Position numbers and translations under genes: made by a program. From NCBI GenBank assembly GCA_013393545.1, contig JABXHG010000116.1, forward strand, positions 1-63,886: DNA of 63,886 nt, given 5' to 3'. The DNA comes from Alteromonadaceae bacterium (lineage in GTDB: Bacteria > Pseudomonadota > Gammaproteobacteria > Pseudomonadales > Oleiphilaceae). How positions within the stretch are numbered: the first letter of the stretch is position 1; the number at the start of each line of letters is the position of its first letter. The notes below the pieces were generated by a model. The model saw only the letters and a list, made by a program, of their open reading frames with translations, had not been told where the DNA came from and searched no databases. Shown here one piece after another: positions 8,567 to 18,198 of this stretch.

Positions 8567-8668
8567 AACGACTCCTTAAAAGGTTTCAGGATGAGTATAG
8601 GCACCATTCCTTAGCCGCCACAAGAATATTAAACACACGTTTGAATGAATTTTGTAAACTTTTGTGTC

Positions 8669-8686
8669 GCGGCCCACAGGGGCCGC
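8669..8686 (-). terminator. Short GC hairpin after pilU
   Basis: GCGGCC (8669-8674) pairs with GGCCGC (8681-8686), 10 nt beyond the pilU stop on the minus strand. The following bases (GACACAAAAG) are not T-rich, so this is a weak terminator call. Confidence 0.35.
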
Positions 8687-8695
8687 TTTCGGGGG

Positions 8696-9817
8696 TTAAT
8701 CGTCCTGGATCGAGAGCTTGTCCACGGTGGAATTCAACTGGTCCGCGCCCTGGGCATCGGCACCGAGCTTGATCATCAGGCGCAGGTCGTTGGCCGAATC
8801 GGCGTGGGCCAGGGCGTCTTCGTAGGTGATCGAGCCCTCGGAGTACAGCATGTACAGCGCCTGGTCGAAGGTCCGCATACCGGACTCGTTGGATTTCTCC
8901 ATTAGCTCTTTCAGCTTATGCACCTCGCCCTTACGGATATGATCCGCCGCCAGCGGGGTGTTGATCAGCACCTCAATAACCGCCTTGCGGCCGTTACCGT
9001 CCGGAGTCGGAATCAGCTGCTGGGCCACGATGGCTTTCAGGTTGAGGGACAAATCCATCCAGATCAGGTTGTGCTGCTCCGGCGGGAAGAACTGGATAAT
9101 CCGGTCCAGCGCCTGGTTGGCGTTGTTGGCGTGCAGGGTGGCCAGGCACAGGTGGCCGGTTTCGGCGAACTGCACGGAGTATTCCATGGTCTGGCGGGTC
9201 CGTACCTCACCAATGAGGATAACGTCGGGCGCCTGGCGCAGGGTGTTTTTCAAGGCCACCTCGAAGCTCTCGGTATCAATGCCCACCTCGCGCTGGGTAA
9301 CGATGCAGCCCTGGTGCTGGTGCACGAATTCGATCGGGTCTTCGATGGAGATGATGTGGCCACGGCTGTTGCGGTTCCGGTGGCCAAGCATAGCGGCCAG
9401 CGAGGTAGATTTACCGGTACCGGTTGCACCCACGAACATGATCAGACCACGCTTGGTCATGGCCAGTTCTTTAATGATTTCCGGCAGGGAAAGGTCGTCG
9501 ATCTGCGGGATTTTCACTTCGATGCGGCGCAGTACCATGCCGCACAGGTTGCGTTGGAAGAAGGCGCTGACCCGGAAACGGCCAATGCCCCGGGCGCTGA
9601 TGGCGAAGTTACACTCGTGGGATTCATCAAATTCGGCGCGCTGCTTGTCGTTCATGGCGCCGTAGACCAGTTCACGAGTCTGTTCCGGCGTAAGGGCGTT
9701 TTTGGTGACCGGGAGCACTTTGCCGTTCACTTTCATGCTGGGCGGCACACCTGCGGTGATGAACAGGTCCGAGCCGCCTTTATCTACCATCAGCCTTAAC
9801 AGTTTTTCGAATTCCAT
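8696..9817 (-). CDS. pilU: Type IV pilus retraction ATPase PilU
   Basis: A 373-residue secretion ATPase of the PilT/PilU group. Walker A is VGATGTGKSTSLAAM. The Asp box includes SIEDPIEFVH, Walker B is VILIGEVRTRQTM, and the His box is GHLCLATLHANNANQAL. ISARGIGRFRVSAFFQRNLCG and the C-terminal extension after residue 340 fit PilU rather than PilT. PilU works with PilT to retract type IV pili in twitching motility. It is read from the same strand as pilT but is separated from it by 192 nt holding hairpin copy D, so the two ATPases may be expressed at different levels. Confidence 0.95.
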   Translation of the reverse strand: MEFEKLLRLMVDKGGSDLFITAGVPPSMKVNGKVLPVTKNALTPEQTRELVYGAMNDKQRAEFDESHECNFAISARGIGRFRVSAFFQRNLCGMVLRRIEVKIPQIDDLSLPEIIKELAMTKRGLIMFVGATGTGKSTSLAAMLGHRNRNSRGHIISIEDPIEFVHQHQGCIVTQREVGIDTESFEVALKNTLRQAPDVILIGEVRTRQTMEYSVQFAETGHLCLATLHANNANQALDRIIQFFPPEQHNLIWMDLSLNLKAIVAQQLIPTPDGNGRKAVIEVLINTPLAADHIRKGEVHKLKELMEKSNESGMRTFDQALYMLYSEGSITYEDALAHADSANDLRLMIKLGADAQGADQLNSTVDKLSIQDD

Positions 9818-9856
9818 TTTGTTTTACCTACTTTGTTTATCTAATCCGGGGGCAGA

Positions 9857-9962
9857 GCTGAGGCAGGTAGTCCCTCCCGGGACACGCTGTGAATACGTCC
9901 CTGTACGCTTGACTGCAGCATCCATGCTGCAGACAGTCCCGGGAGGGACTACCTGCCTCAGC
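9857..9962 (+). repeat. Dispersed long-hairpin element, copy D, between pilT and pilU
   Basis: Arms 9857-9883 and 9936-9962 are 27 bp with no mismatch. The centre (9884-9935) reads ACGCTGTGAATACGTCCCTG, then TACGCTTGACT and the inner hairpin GCAGCAtccaTGCTGC. It occupies the 192-nt gap between pilT and pilU, so a pilT-pilU transcript would have to cross it. Confidence 0.9.
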
Positions 9963-10009
9963 CGCAAACTGGCTTGCCGGCCTCCATCACTGCCAGAACC
10001 CAATGTGCG

Positions 10010-11044
10010 TTAGAAATTATCCGGCATCTTCGCCTTCGCCCGCGCCGCCTCGCGGGAGATCAAACCTTTCTGCAACAACCGCTCCAGGCACTGGTCCAGG
10101 GTCTGCATGCCCAGGGAACCACCGGTCTGGATAGACGAGTACATCTGGGCGATCTTGTCTTCGCGGATCAGGTTCCGGATAGCCGGGGTGCCCAGCATGA
10201 TTTCGTGGGCGGCAATACGACCTCCGCCCATTTTCTTCATCAGGGTCTGGGAGATAACCGCCTGCAGGGATTCCGACAGCATGGAGCGGACCATGGATTT
10301 TTCTTCGGCCGGGAACACGTCCACCACCCGGTCAATGGTCTTGGCGGCGGAGGTGGTGTGCAGGGTGCCGAATACCAGATGGCCGGTTTCGGCGGCGGTC
10401 AGGGCCAGGCGGATGGTTTCAAGGTCCCGCAATTCGCCCACCAGGATGATGTCGGGGTCTTCACGCAGGGCCGAGCGCAGGGCTTCGTTGAAGCCCAGGG
10501 TGTCGCGGTGTACTTCCCGCTGGTTGACCAGGCATTTTTTCGAATCGTGCACGAATTCGATGGGGTCTTCGATGGTCAGTACGTGTTCATAGCGGCTGTC
10601 GTTGATGTAGTCGATCATCGCCGCCAGGGTGGTCGACTTACCCGAACCGGTGGGGCCGGTTACCAGCACCAGGCCACGGGGAACAGAAGACACATCCTTG
10701 AAAACCTGGCCCATGCCCAGATCTTCCATGGTCAGTACTTTCGAGGGGATGGTCCGGAATACGGCGCCCGCCCCCCGGTTCTGGTTGAACGCGTTAACAC
10801 GGAACCGAGCCACGCCGGGCACCTGGAAGGAGAAGTCGGTTTCCAGGAATTCTTCGTAATCCTTGCGCTGATTGTCGTTCCTGATGTCGTAAATAAGCGC
10901 GTGAACTTCTTTGTGCTCCATGGGCGGGAGGTTGATTCGGCGTACATCGCCATCAACCCGAATCATCGGTGGCAAACCGGCTGACAGGTGCAAATCCGAC
11001 GCACCCTGTTTGGCCGAAAAGGCAAGCAGTTCAGTAATATCCAT
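10010..11044 (-). CDS. pilT: Type IV pilus retraction ATPase PilT
   Basis: A 344-residue hexameric ATPase that depolymerises type IV pili. Seen are Walker A (VTGPTGSGKSTTLAAM), the Asp box (LTIEDPIEFVH), Walker B (IILVGELRDLETI), the His box (GHLVFGTLHTTSAAKTI) and the PilT-specific C-terminal AIRNLIRE retraction motif. The N-terminal PAS-like domain begins MDITELLAFSAKQGASDLHLS. It is divergent from yggS, as in Pseudomonas. The two start codons are 52 nt apart, so the promoters must share that gap. Confidence 0.97.
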   Translation of the reverse strand: MDITELLAFSAKQGASDLHLSAGLPPMIRVDGDVRRINLPPMEHKEVHALIYDIRNDNQRKDYEEFLETDFSFQVPGVARFRVNAFNQNRGAGAVFRTIPSKVLTMEDLGMGQVFKDVSSVPRGLVLVTGPTGSGKSTTLAAMIDYINDSRYEHVLTIEDPIEFVHDSKKCLVNQREVHRDTLGFNEALRSALREDPDIILVGELRDLETIRLALTAAETGHLVFGTLHTTSAAKTIDRVVDVFPAEEKSMVRSMLSESLQAVISQTLMKKMGGGRIAAHEIMLGTPAIRNLIREDKIAQMYSSIQTGGSLGMQTLDQCLERLLQKGLISREAARAKAKMPDNF

Positions 11045-11096
11045 AGGTTTCCTCGGAGGGCTTTTTCTTTTGGTCCAGAAGCGGCAAACTCACAGT

Positions 11097-11810
11097 ATGA
11101 GCAGCATAGCAGACAACATCGGGAGCGTAACCCGACGAATACAAAAAGCAACACTGGCCGCCGGGCGCGATCCCGGTAGTGTAAACCTGTTGGCCGTCAG
11201 CAAAACACGCCCGCCCGAGGATATCCGTGCTGCCGTGGCCGCCGGGCAATTTGCCTTTGGCGAAAATTACCTGCAGGAAGCGCTCGACAAGATCGAAGCC
11301 CTGCGGGATTTGAGCGAACTGGTGTGGCATTTCATCGGCCCGATCCAGTCCAACAAAACCCGGCAGATTGCCGAGGCGTTTGCCTGGGTGCACAGCGTGG
11401 ACCGGCTGAAAATTGCCCGGCGGCTGAGCGAGCAAAGGCCGGAAGGGCTGCCAGCCCTGAACCTTTGCCTGCAGGTGAACATCAATAACGAGGCCTCGAA
11501 ATCCGGCTGCAGCCTAGAGCAATTGCCCGAACTGGTGTCGGCCATCGGGGAACTGCCCAACCTGTCACTGCGCGGGCTGATGGCCATTCCAAACCCGGAC
11601 CAGCCGGAAGGCGAGCTGCGCCTGAGCTTCCGGAAACTCGCCGGCACTCTGCGCACGCTCAAACAGGATTACCCGGAAGCCGGCCCTCTCGATACGCTCT
11701 CCATGGGCATGTCCGGTGATCTGGAAACCGCCATTGCCGAGGGTGCCACCTGGGTACGCGTGGGCACGGCGGTGTTTGGGGCGCGCGAGAAAAAGCCGGC
11801 GCAAGGCTGA
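11097..11810 (+). CDS. yggS: PLP homeostasis protein YggS
   Basis: A 237-residue PLP-binding protein of the YggS/PLPBP family that manages free pyridoxal phosphate and has no known catalysis. The PLP Lys lies in LLAVSKTRP, followed by FGENYLQEA, WHFIGPIQSNKT and SMGMSGDLETAIAEG, all family motifs. The frame is open far upstream, but the ATG at 11097 (MSSIADNIG) gives the family N-terminus. The neighbours pilT, proC and yggT are its usual ones. Confidence 0.95.
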   Translation: MSSIADNIGSVTRRIQKATLAAGRDPGSVNLLAVSKTRPPEDIRAAVAAGQFAFGENYLQEALDKIEALRDLSELVWHFIGPIQSNKTRQIAEAFAWVHSVDRLKIARRLSEQRPEGLPALNLCLQVNINNEASKSGCSLEQLPELVSAIGELPNLSLRGLMAIPNPDQPEGELRLSFRKLAGTLRTLKQDYPEAGPLDTLSMGMSGDLETAIAEGATWVRVGTAVFGAREKKPAQG

Positions 11811-11871
11811 AGCCGCCGGTTCCTGCTATGATGCGGATAATCCATTTAACGACCAAGCCCGGGAGTGAACC

Positions 11872-12705
11872 TTGAGTACCTCACCCACCATCTCGTTTAT
11901 CGGCGCCGGCAACATGGCCAGCGCCATTATTGGCGGCATGCTCGACAGCGGTTTCCAGGCCGGAGACATCTGGGTCAGCGCGCCGGATGACAACCATCTG
12001 CAAACCCTGCGCAAGCGCTTTGGTATCAGCGTGACCACCGACAACCGATACTGCGCCGAACAGGCCGACATGGTGGTGCTGGCGGTCAAGCCCCAGGTGA
12101 TGGCCGATGTCTGCCGCGACATTGCCCCGGTGGTACAGAACACCCGCCCGCTGATGGTCTCGATCGCTGCCGGCTTGACCGCCGACACGCTGGATGAATG
12201 GCTGGGCGGTGGCCTTCCGCTGGTGCGGGTCATGCCCAATACGCCGTCACTGGTCGGCAAGGGCGCCGCCGGTCTTTATGCCAACAGCCAGGTCAAAGAC
12301 AAGCAGAAAAAAATGGTGCAGTCGGTGTTCGAAAGCATCGGCACCGCCCTGTGGGTGGACGATGAAAATCTGCTGCACGCGGTTACCGCGCTGTCTGGCA
12401 GTGGCCCCGCCTACTTCTTCTTGATGCTCGAAGCACTGGAAGCCGCCGCCACCGAAGCCGGCATCGAGGCCGACACCGCCCGCAAACTGGCCATCCAGAC
12501 CATGGCCGGTGCCGCCGAAATGGCCGGGCGCAGCGAGCACGACCCGGCCCAGCTCAAGCGCAATGTGATGTCGCCGGGCGGCACCACCGAACAGGCCATT
12601 CACACCTTTGAAGACGGCGGCCTGCGTGAACTGGTGCAAAAAGCCTATGGCGCCGCCTTCAGCCGCTCGCAGGAAATGTCCAAAGAACTGGCCGACAAAC
12701 AGTAA
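11872..12705 (+). CDS. proC: Pyrroline-5-carboxylate reductase
   Basis: A 277-residue NAD(P)H enzyme for the last step of proline synthesis. The N-terminal Rossmann motif is FIGAGNMASAIIGG, and the P5C reductase signature ALSGSGPAYFFLMLEAL sits in the C-terminal domain. NVMSPGGTTEQAI is also diagnostic. The start appears to be TTG at 11872, preceded by GGGAG 6 nt upstream. The next in-frame ATG would cut into the nucleotide-binding fold. It belongs to a run of co-directional genes from yggS onward. Confidence 0.97.
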   Translation: MSTSPTISFIGAGNMASAIIGGMLDSGFQAGDIWVSAPDDNHLQTLRKRFGISVTTDNRYCAEQADMVVLAVKPQVMADVCRDIAPVVQNTRPLMVSIAAGLTADTLDEWLGGGLPLVRVMPNTPSLVGKGAAGLYANSQVKDKQKKMVQSVFESIGTALWVDDENLLHAVTALSGSGPAYFFLMLEALEAAATEAGIEADTARKLAIQTMAGAAEMAGRSEHDPAQLKRNVMSPGGTTEQAIHTFEDGGLRELVQKAYGAAFSRSQEMSKELADKQ

Positions 12706-12727
12706 CCCATAACGGAGACACCGCTAC

Positions 12728-13312
12728 ATGCTGGCAGACATTGTCATCACCATCCTGGCGATTGCATCCACCTTTTACATGACGGTGGTGCTGTTGCGTT
12801 TTCTGCTGCAACTGGCCCGGGCCGATTTCTACAATCCCATCACCCAGTTCGTGGTGAAAGCCACCAATCCGCCGCTGCGTCCACTGCGCCGCATCATCCC
12901 CGGCTGGGGCGGCATTGATGGCGCTTCGCTGGTGCTGGCGGTGATCATCCAGGCTCTGGCCTTCTTCTTTATCCTGATTGCCCTGAACGGCGGCATCCCG
13001 TCTCTCAACCCACTGACACTGCTGGTCTGGGCGGTGCTGAACGTCCTTGGGCTGATCGTGAAAATTTATTTCTGGTCAGTGATTGCCGTGGTGGTGGTCA
13101 GCTGGATCGCTCCGCAAAGCGGCCACCCAGCCATCCAGCTGGTGGCTCAACTGACTGAACCGGTGATGCGCCCGGTGCGCAACCTGATGCCCTCCATGGG
13201 CGGGCTGGATCTGTCGCCGATTATTGTATTCCTGATTCTGAACGTGATCAGCGTGGTGATTGATCACATGAAAGTGGCCGCCGGCCTGGGTGCTCTAGGC
13301 CTGGGCATGTAA
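12728..13312 (+). CDS. yggT: YggT family inner-membrane protein
   Basis: A 194-residue protein with two copies of the YGGT domain. Each copy has a hydrophobic helix pair linked by a loop with NPITQFVVKATNPPLRPLRRIIP in the first and a related LTEPVMRPVRNLMPS in the second. About four membrane segments are visible. The family has been tied loosely to osmotic tolerance and to membrane-shape proteins, but its mechanism is unknown. Its place between proC and downstream biosynthetic genes is common in gammaproteobacteria. Confidence 0.9.
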   Translation: MLADIVITILAIASTFYMTVVLLRFLLQLARADFYNPITQFVVKATNPPLRPLRRIIPGWGGIDGASLVLAVIIQALAFFFILIALNGGIPSLNPLTLLVWAVLNVLGLIVKIYFWSVIAVVVVSWIAPQSGHPAIQLVAQLTEPVMRPVRNLMPSMGGLDLSPIIVFLILNVISVVIDHMKVAAGLGALGLGM

Positions 13313-13345
13313 CCGGCTCATAAAAGTTAGCAAAAGGAAGCATCG

Positions 13346-15310
13346 ATGGAACAGCAGGGAACTCTGTCCCGGCAGGTGGAAGCCTACCATCAGTGGAAAA
13401 AAGACCTGATCCGGCAGATGGGCCATTACCAGGTGTGGCTGCAGAACAACGAACTGTTCTCCGACGACATCGGCCAGCGCATCCGCAGTGGCGTGGAGCT
13501 GCTGCTGGAAGACGAGCTCACCATTGCCTTTGTGGGTGAGTTCTCCCGGGGCAAAACCGAGCTGATCAACGCCCTGTTCTTTTCCGATTATGGCCAGCGC
13601 ATGCTGCCCTCGGAGGCCGGGCGCACCACCATGTGTCCGACCGAACTGTTCTTTGACCGCAACAGCCGGGAAAACTACCTGCGCCTGCTGCCCATCGAAA
13701 CCCGCACCGGCGAACTGTCACTGCAGCAATTGCGCAAACAGCCCGAGCGCTGGCACCGTTTCGAGTTGGACGAGCATCACCCGGACGTCATGCGCGAAGT
13801 GCTGGCGGAAGTGGCCCGCAACAAGAGCGTAACGCCCGAAGAAGCCCGAAACCTGGGCTTTAACGAGGACATGCTGGATCACGACCGGGACAACCCTGGC
13901 CAGGTATTGGTGCCGGCCTGGCGTCACGCCCTGATCAGCATCCGCCACCCACTGTTCGAACAGGGTCTGCGCATTCTCGACACCCCGGGCCTGAACGCCC
14001 TGGGCTCGGAGCCGGAGCTGACCTACAGCATGCTGCCCCGGGCCCATGCCGTGATCTTTATCCTCAGCGCCGATGCCGGAGTCACCGCCAGCGACATGGC
14101 CCTGTGGCGCGAACACATCGACACCCGTGAAGCCGACCACCGGGCCGGCCGTTTTGCCGTGCTGAACAAAGTGGACGTGCTCTGGGACGACCTTCAGGGT
14201 GAAGAACACACACAGCAGGCCATCGAACGGGTGCGCACCTCAACCGCCGACCACCTGGGCATCCACCAGCGGGATATCATTCCGCTGTCGGCCAAGCAGG
14301 CATTGCTGGCCCGGGTGCGTGAAGACAAGGCACTCCTTGAACGGGCCAACCTGGCACAGCTGGAGGACCTGATTGTCGAGCGCATCCTCACCTATAAGGA
14401 ACAACTGATCACCCGCAACCTGATCAGCGATCTGCTGGGCATGCTGCAAAACAGCCAGGCCAATCTTCAGGCCAGGCTCGAAGGCCTGGAACAGGAGCGG
14501 GAAGCCTGTGCCGGCCAGACCACCGATAAGGCCGCTCTGAGCCGCCTGGCAGAGAAAGCCCAGAAAGAGTATCAGTTTTATCACAAGCAGGTGATTGCCC
14601 TGCGATCGTCCAGACGACTGATGGACTCCCAGGGTGACATGCTGGCCCGGATCGTCAGCGAAGACACCTTTGAAGCCCATGCGGCACAGGCACGGGAGCA
14701 AATGAGCAGCAGCTGGACCACCGCCGGCATGAACCGGGCCATGGAGCAGTTCTTCGAACGCCTGGAAAGCGACATGGCCAATCTGCTGGCCGAAGCCCGG
14801 CTGGCAGAGAAAATGGCCGCCGGCATCTACAGCCGATACAACCAGGACAGCCGAAGCCAGCACCTGGCCCCCGTGCCCCTGAGAGTGGGCCGGCACATGA
14901 TCGCCATACGCGAGCTACGCAAAAAAGCCCGGCGTTTTCGTATAAGCCCGAAAAACCTGCTGACCGAACAATCCCTGCTGATCCGCCGGTTCTTCAACGT
15001 CATGGTCGGCGAAGCCCGCCGCCTGCACGAACGCGCCCGCCAGGACGTCGAACGCTGGCCACAACAGGCCCTGTTACCAGTGATGCAGTATTCCCAGGAA
15101 CAGAAGCAGATGCTGGAACATCAGATCCGCCGGCTACGGGAAATGGCCCGGGCCGATCGCGACAGCCGCGCCGAACGCGAACGCCTGGACAAAACCATCG
15201 CCGACATTCAACGCCAACTGGCAATGACCAACACCATGAGCCGACAAATCCGCAAACCGCCGCCCAGCACCAGCCAACAAAAAGTGGTGAACCTGTCCGG
15301 CGCCAGCTAG
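13346..15310 (+). CDS. Dynamin-like GTPase
   Basis: A 654-residue large GTPase of the bacterial dynamin type. G1 is GEFSRGKTEL (residues 64-73), a switch I Thr lies in AGRTTMCPTEL, G3 is DTPGLNALG (212-220) and G4 is NKVD (274-277). Residues from about 350 to the end are almost wholly helical and charged, as expected for the dynamin stalk. There is no clear transmembrane segment, only amphipathic helices. Family members remodel membranes, but this one has no experimental assignment I can name. It is co-directional with yggT (33-nt gap) and metX. Confidence 0.82.
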   Translation: MEQQGTLSRQVEAYHQWKKDLIRQMGHYQVWLQNNELFSDDIGQRIRSGVELLLEDELTIAFVGEFSRGKTELINALFFSDYGQRMLPSEAGRTTMCPTELFFDRNSRENYLRLLPIETRTGELSLQQLRKQPERWHRFELDEHHPDVMREVLAEVARNKSVTPEEARNLGFNEDMLDHDRDNPGQVLVPAWRHALISIRHPLFEQGLRILDTPGLNALGSEPELTYSMLPRAHAVIFILSADAGVTASDMALWREHIDTREADHRAGRFAVLNKVDVLWDDLQGEEHTQQAIERVRTSTADHLGIHQRDIIPLSAKQALLARVREDKALLERANLAQLEDLIVERILTYKEQLITRNLISDLLGMLQNSQANLQARLEGLEQEREACAGQTTDKAALSRLAEKAQKEYQFYHKQVIALRSSRRLMDSQGDMLARIVSEDTFEAHAAQAREQMSSSWTTAGMNRAMEQFFERLESDMANLLAEARLAEKMAAGIYSRYNQDSRSQHLAPVPLRVGRHMIAIRELRKKARRFRISPKNLLTEQSLLIRRFFNVMVGEARRLHERARQDVERWPQQALLPVMQYSQEQKQMLEHQIRRLREMARADRDSRAERERLDKTIADIQRQLAMTNTMSRQIRKPPPSTSQQKVVNLSGAS

Positions 15311-15397
15311 TGTCCCGACTGGCTCCGGTTGCAGGTGGTGGCGGGCGGCTTTACACTTCTGCGTTCGCATACTGTTGAGCAGGAAACCATCACACCC

Positions 15398-16546
15398 ATG
15401 CCCGATACCCTGCCTGCGGATTCCGTAGGCCTAGTCAGCCCGGAAACCCAGCACTTCGACCAGCCCATTGATCTGGCCTGCGGCCAGACCCTGGAAAGCT
15501 ACGACCTGGTGGTCGAAACCTACGGCACGCTAAACAGCGACGCCAGCAACGCCGTGCTTATCTGCCACGCCTTGAGCGGCCACCACCATGCCGCCGGCTT
15601 CCACTCCATGAGCGAACGCAAGCCGGGATGGTGGGATAGCTGCATTGGCCCGGGCAAACCCATCGACACCAACCGGTTCTTCGTGGTCAGCGTCAACAAC
15701 CTGGGCGGCTGCCACGGCAGCACCGGGCCGGCTTCGACCAATCCAGCCACCGGCAAACCCTACGGCCCTGACTTCCCCGTGATCACCGTGACCGACTGGG
15801 TAGAAAGCCAGGCACGCCTGGCCGACCGGCTGGGCATCGACCAATGGGCCGCCGTGGTGGGCGGTTCACTGGGGGGCATGCAGGCATTGCAGTGGAGCCT
15901 AAGCTATCCGGACCGGGTCCGCCACGCGGTGGTCATTGCCTCCACACCAAAACTCAGCGCCCAGAACATCGCCTTTAACGAAGTGGCGCGCCAGGCCATC
16001 ACCTCCGACCGCGAGTTTCACGGGGGGCGCTATTACGACTTCAACGCCATCCCCCGCCGCGGCCTGATGCTGGCGCGTATGGTCGGACACATCACCTACC
16101 TGTCCGACGCTTCCATGGGCGAAAAATTCGGTCGGGAACTGCGTGATGAAGCCTATCAGTTCGGCTTCGGCGCCGAATTCCAGGTGGAAAGCTACCTGCG
16201 CTACCAGGGCGAACGCTTCTCCGAAAGCTTCGACGCCAACACCTACCTGCTGATGACCCGGGCACTGGACTACTTCGATCCGGCCTGGGAAACCAATGGC
16301 GACCTGGCCAAAGCCCTGGCGCCGGCCAAATGTGAATATCTGGTATTGTCCTTCAGCACCGACTGGCGTTTCTCGCCAGCCCGCTCCGAGGAGATCGTGA
16401 ACGCGATGATTTCTGCCCGTAAACGAGTGAGTTACGCCGAAATTGATGCGCCCTGGGGGCACGATGCCTTTCTAATCCCTACTCCCAGATACACCGACGC
16501 ATTCACCGCGTATATGGACCGGGTAGCACGGGAGGTGGGCGCATGA
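15398..16546 (+). CDS. metX: Homoserine O-acyltransferase MetX
   Basis: A 382-residue alpha/beta hydrolase-fold enzyme that acylates homoserine at the entry to methionine synthesis. The nucleophile Ser is in [12 protein letters not shown], the acid Asp in [10 protein letters not shown] and the catalytic His in PWGHDAFL. Related MetX proteins from Pseudomonas-like bacteria use succinyl-CoA, so acetyl or succinyl donor is left open. The frame is open upstream of 15398, but [11 protein letters not shown] is the usual start. The stop overlaps the metW start (ATGA at 16543-16546), which fits translational coupling. Confidence 0.93.
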   Translation: MPDTLPADSVGLVSPETQHFDQPIDLACGQTLESYDLVVETYGTLNSDASNAVLICHALSGHHHAAGFHSMSERKPGWWDSCIGPGKPIDTNRFFVVSVNNLGGCHGSTGPASTNPATGKPYGPDFPVITVTDWVESQARLADRLGIDQWAAVVGGSLGGMQALQWSLSYPDRVRHAVVIASTPKLSAQNIAFNEVARQAITSDREFHGGRYYDFNAIPRRGLMLARMVGHITYLSDASMGEKFGRELRDEAYQFGFGAEFQVESYLRYQGERFSESFDANTYLLMTRALDYFDPAWETNGDLAKALAPAKCEYLVLSFSTDWRFSPARSEEIVNAMISARKRVSYAEIDAPWGHDAFLIPTPRYTDAFTAYMDRVAREVGA

Positions 16547-17142
16547 GGCCGGATCTTGAAATCATCCAGCAGTGGGTTAACCCTGGCCAGCACATCCTGG
16601 ACCTGGGCTGCGGCGACGGCACGCTGCTGGATTTCCTGCAACGTGAACGCAACGCCAGCGGTTTTGGCCTGGAAATCAATCCGGACCACATCACCACCTG
16701 CATGGGGCGGGGGGTGAACGTTATCGAACAGAACCTGGACACCCAGGGGCTGGATAACTTCGACGACGGCATGTTCGATATCGTACTGATGACCCAGGCT
16801 CTACAGGCCGTGCGTCGGCCGGACCGAGTGATCGAGGAAATGCTGCGGGTGGGCCGGGAAGGCATTGTCACCTTCCCCAACTTTGCCCACTGGCGCCTGC
16901 GCTGGGGGCTGACCCTGAGCGGCCGTATGCCCGAATCCAACGCGCTGCCGTATAAATGGTATAACACACCCAATATCCGGTTGTGCACGTTCAAGGATTT
17001 CGAGGCGCTGTGCCGGCAAAAAGGCATTCGCATCAAAAACCGCCGGGTGGTGGACGGCCAGCACCAGAACAGCTGGCTGGCCCGGGCCTGGCCCAACCTG
17101 CTCGGCGAAATTGCCATCTACCGTATCACGCGGGAGGAATGA
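16543..17142 (+). CDS. metW: Methionine biosynthesis protein MetW
   Basis: A 199-residue SAM-dependent methyltransferase-fold protein. The SAM motif is [15 protein letters not shown], and [11 protein letters not shown] follows. SFSxxxHW-like residues appear as [14 protein letters not shown]. MetW is coupled to metX in many proteobacteria and is needed for full homoserine acylation, though its own reaction is unsettled. It overlaps metX by 4 nt. Confidence 0.94.
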   Translation: MRPDLEIIQQWVNPGQHILDLGCGDGTLLDFLQRERNASGFGLEINPDHITTCMGRGVNVIEQNLDTQGLDNFDDGMFDIVLMTQALQAVRRPDRVIEEMLRVGREGIVTFPNFAHWRLRWGLTLSGRMPESNALPYKWYNTPNIRLCTFKDFEALCRQKGIRIKNRRVVDGQHQNSWLARAWPNLLGEIAIYRITREE

Positions 17143-17144
17143 AA

Positions 17145-17594
17145 ATGATCACACGTTCTGCCAGCTTGTTCGTACTGGCTTTTTGCTCCCTGCTGCTGGC
17201 GTCGCTGCCGGCCAGCGCCGGGCAAAAGGATTTTGGCGACTATCAGGTGCACTGGAGCGTTTTTCCCAGCACCTTCCTGTCGCCCGAGGTGGCCCAGGCC
17301 AATGATCTGCAACGCAGCCGCGGCATTGGTATCGTCAACATCTCCATCATGCAGGACAACGAGCATGGCCAGCCCAGCCCCGTCTCCGGCCAGGTGGACG
17401 GCAAGGTGGCCAACGACATTCAGCAGGTGAAATTCCTGGCCTTCCGCCGGATCCAGGAAGGCGATGCGGTGTATTTCATCGCCCAGTACCAGTACAGCTC
17501 CGGCGAATTGATGACGTTCAACATCAACGCCCGGCCAACCGGTTATGGCGACGAGCTGCCCATCCGTTTCACCCACACCCTGTTCAGTGACTGA
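17145..17594 (+). CDS. DUF4426 exported protein
   Basis: A 149-residue protein with a signal peptide (about 1-22, ending ASA) followed by the DUF4426 domain ([32 protein letters not shown]). The ATG at 17145 is favoured over 17139 because GGGAGG at 17132-17137 leaves 7 nt to it, whereas the earlier ATG is almost on the site. In pseudomonads the gene sits between metW and rdgB, as here. The function is unknown. A periplasmic location is inferred. Confidence 0.85.
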   Translation: MITRSASLFVLAFCSLLLASLPASAGQKDFGDYQVHWSVFPSTFLSPEVAQANDLQRSRGIGIVNISIMQDNEHGQPSPVSGQVDGKVANDIQQVKFLAFRRIQEGDAVYFIAQYQYSSGELMTFNINARPTGYGDELPIRFTHTLFSD

Positions 17595-17598
17595 TTCC

Positions 17599-18198
17599 AT
17601 GAGCCAGAAACTCGTTATCGCCAGCAACAACAAGGGCAAGCTTGCCGAATTTGATCACCTGCTCGCGCCTCTGGGCTTTTCGCCTATTCCTCAGGGCGAA
17701 CTGGGCGTGGGGGAAGCCGAAGAGCCGGCGGTTACCTTCGTGGAGAACGCCATCCTCAAGGCCCGCCACGCCGCCCGCCAGACGGGCCTGCCGGCACTCG
17801 CGGATGACAGCGGGCTGGCGGTGGATGCTCTGAATGGCCAGCCCGGTGTGCGCTCGGCCCGCTACGCCGGGCCCAATGCCACCGATGCCGACAACGTGGC
17901 CGCTTTACTCGGGGCCCTGGCCAACGTGCCCGAGGCTGAGCGCACGGCCCAGTTCCATTGCGTGCTGGTGTACCTGCGCCATGCCGACGACCCCACCCCA
18001 CTGATCTGCCATGGCCGCTGGCCCGGCCGCATTCTTGCACAACCGGCCGGTGACGGTGGCTTTGGCTATGATCCGGTGTTTTTCGCCCCCGAATACCAGT
18101 GCAGCGCCGCCGAACTGGACCGTGAACAAAAGGGCCGTGTCAGCCACCGGGGGCGTGCCCTGGCAAGTCTGCTGGAACAGCTGAAGGCCAATGCCTGA
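17599..18198 (+). CDS. rdgB: XTP/dITP diphosphatase (non-canonical purine NTP pyrophosphatase)
   Basis: A 199-residue HAM1-family enzyme that removes ITP and XTP from the nucleotide pool. Diagnostic are [11 protein letters not shown] at the N-terminus, [18 protein letters not shown] and the C-terminal SHRGRAL. The start is the ATG at 17599, 4 nt after the DUF4426 stop. The end overlaps hemW by 8 nt. Confidence 0.96.
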   Translation: MSQKLVIASNNKGKLAEFDHLLAPLGFSPIPQGELGVGEAEEPAVTFVENAILKARHAARQTGLPALADDSGLAVDALNGQPGVRSARYAGPNATDADNVAALLGALANVPEAERTAQFHCVLVYLRHADDPTPLICHGRWPGRILAQPAGDGGFGYDPVFFAPEYQCSAAELDREQKGRVSHRGRALASLLEQLKANA

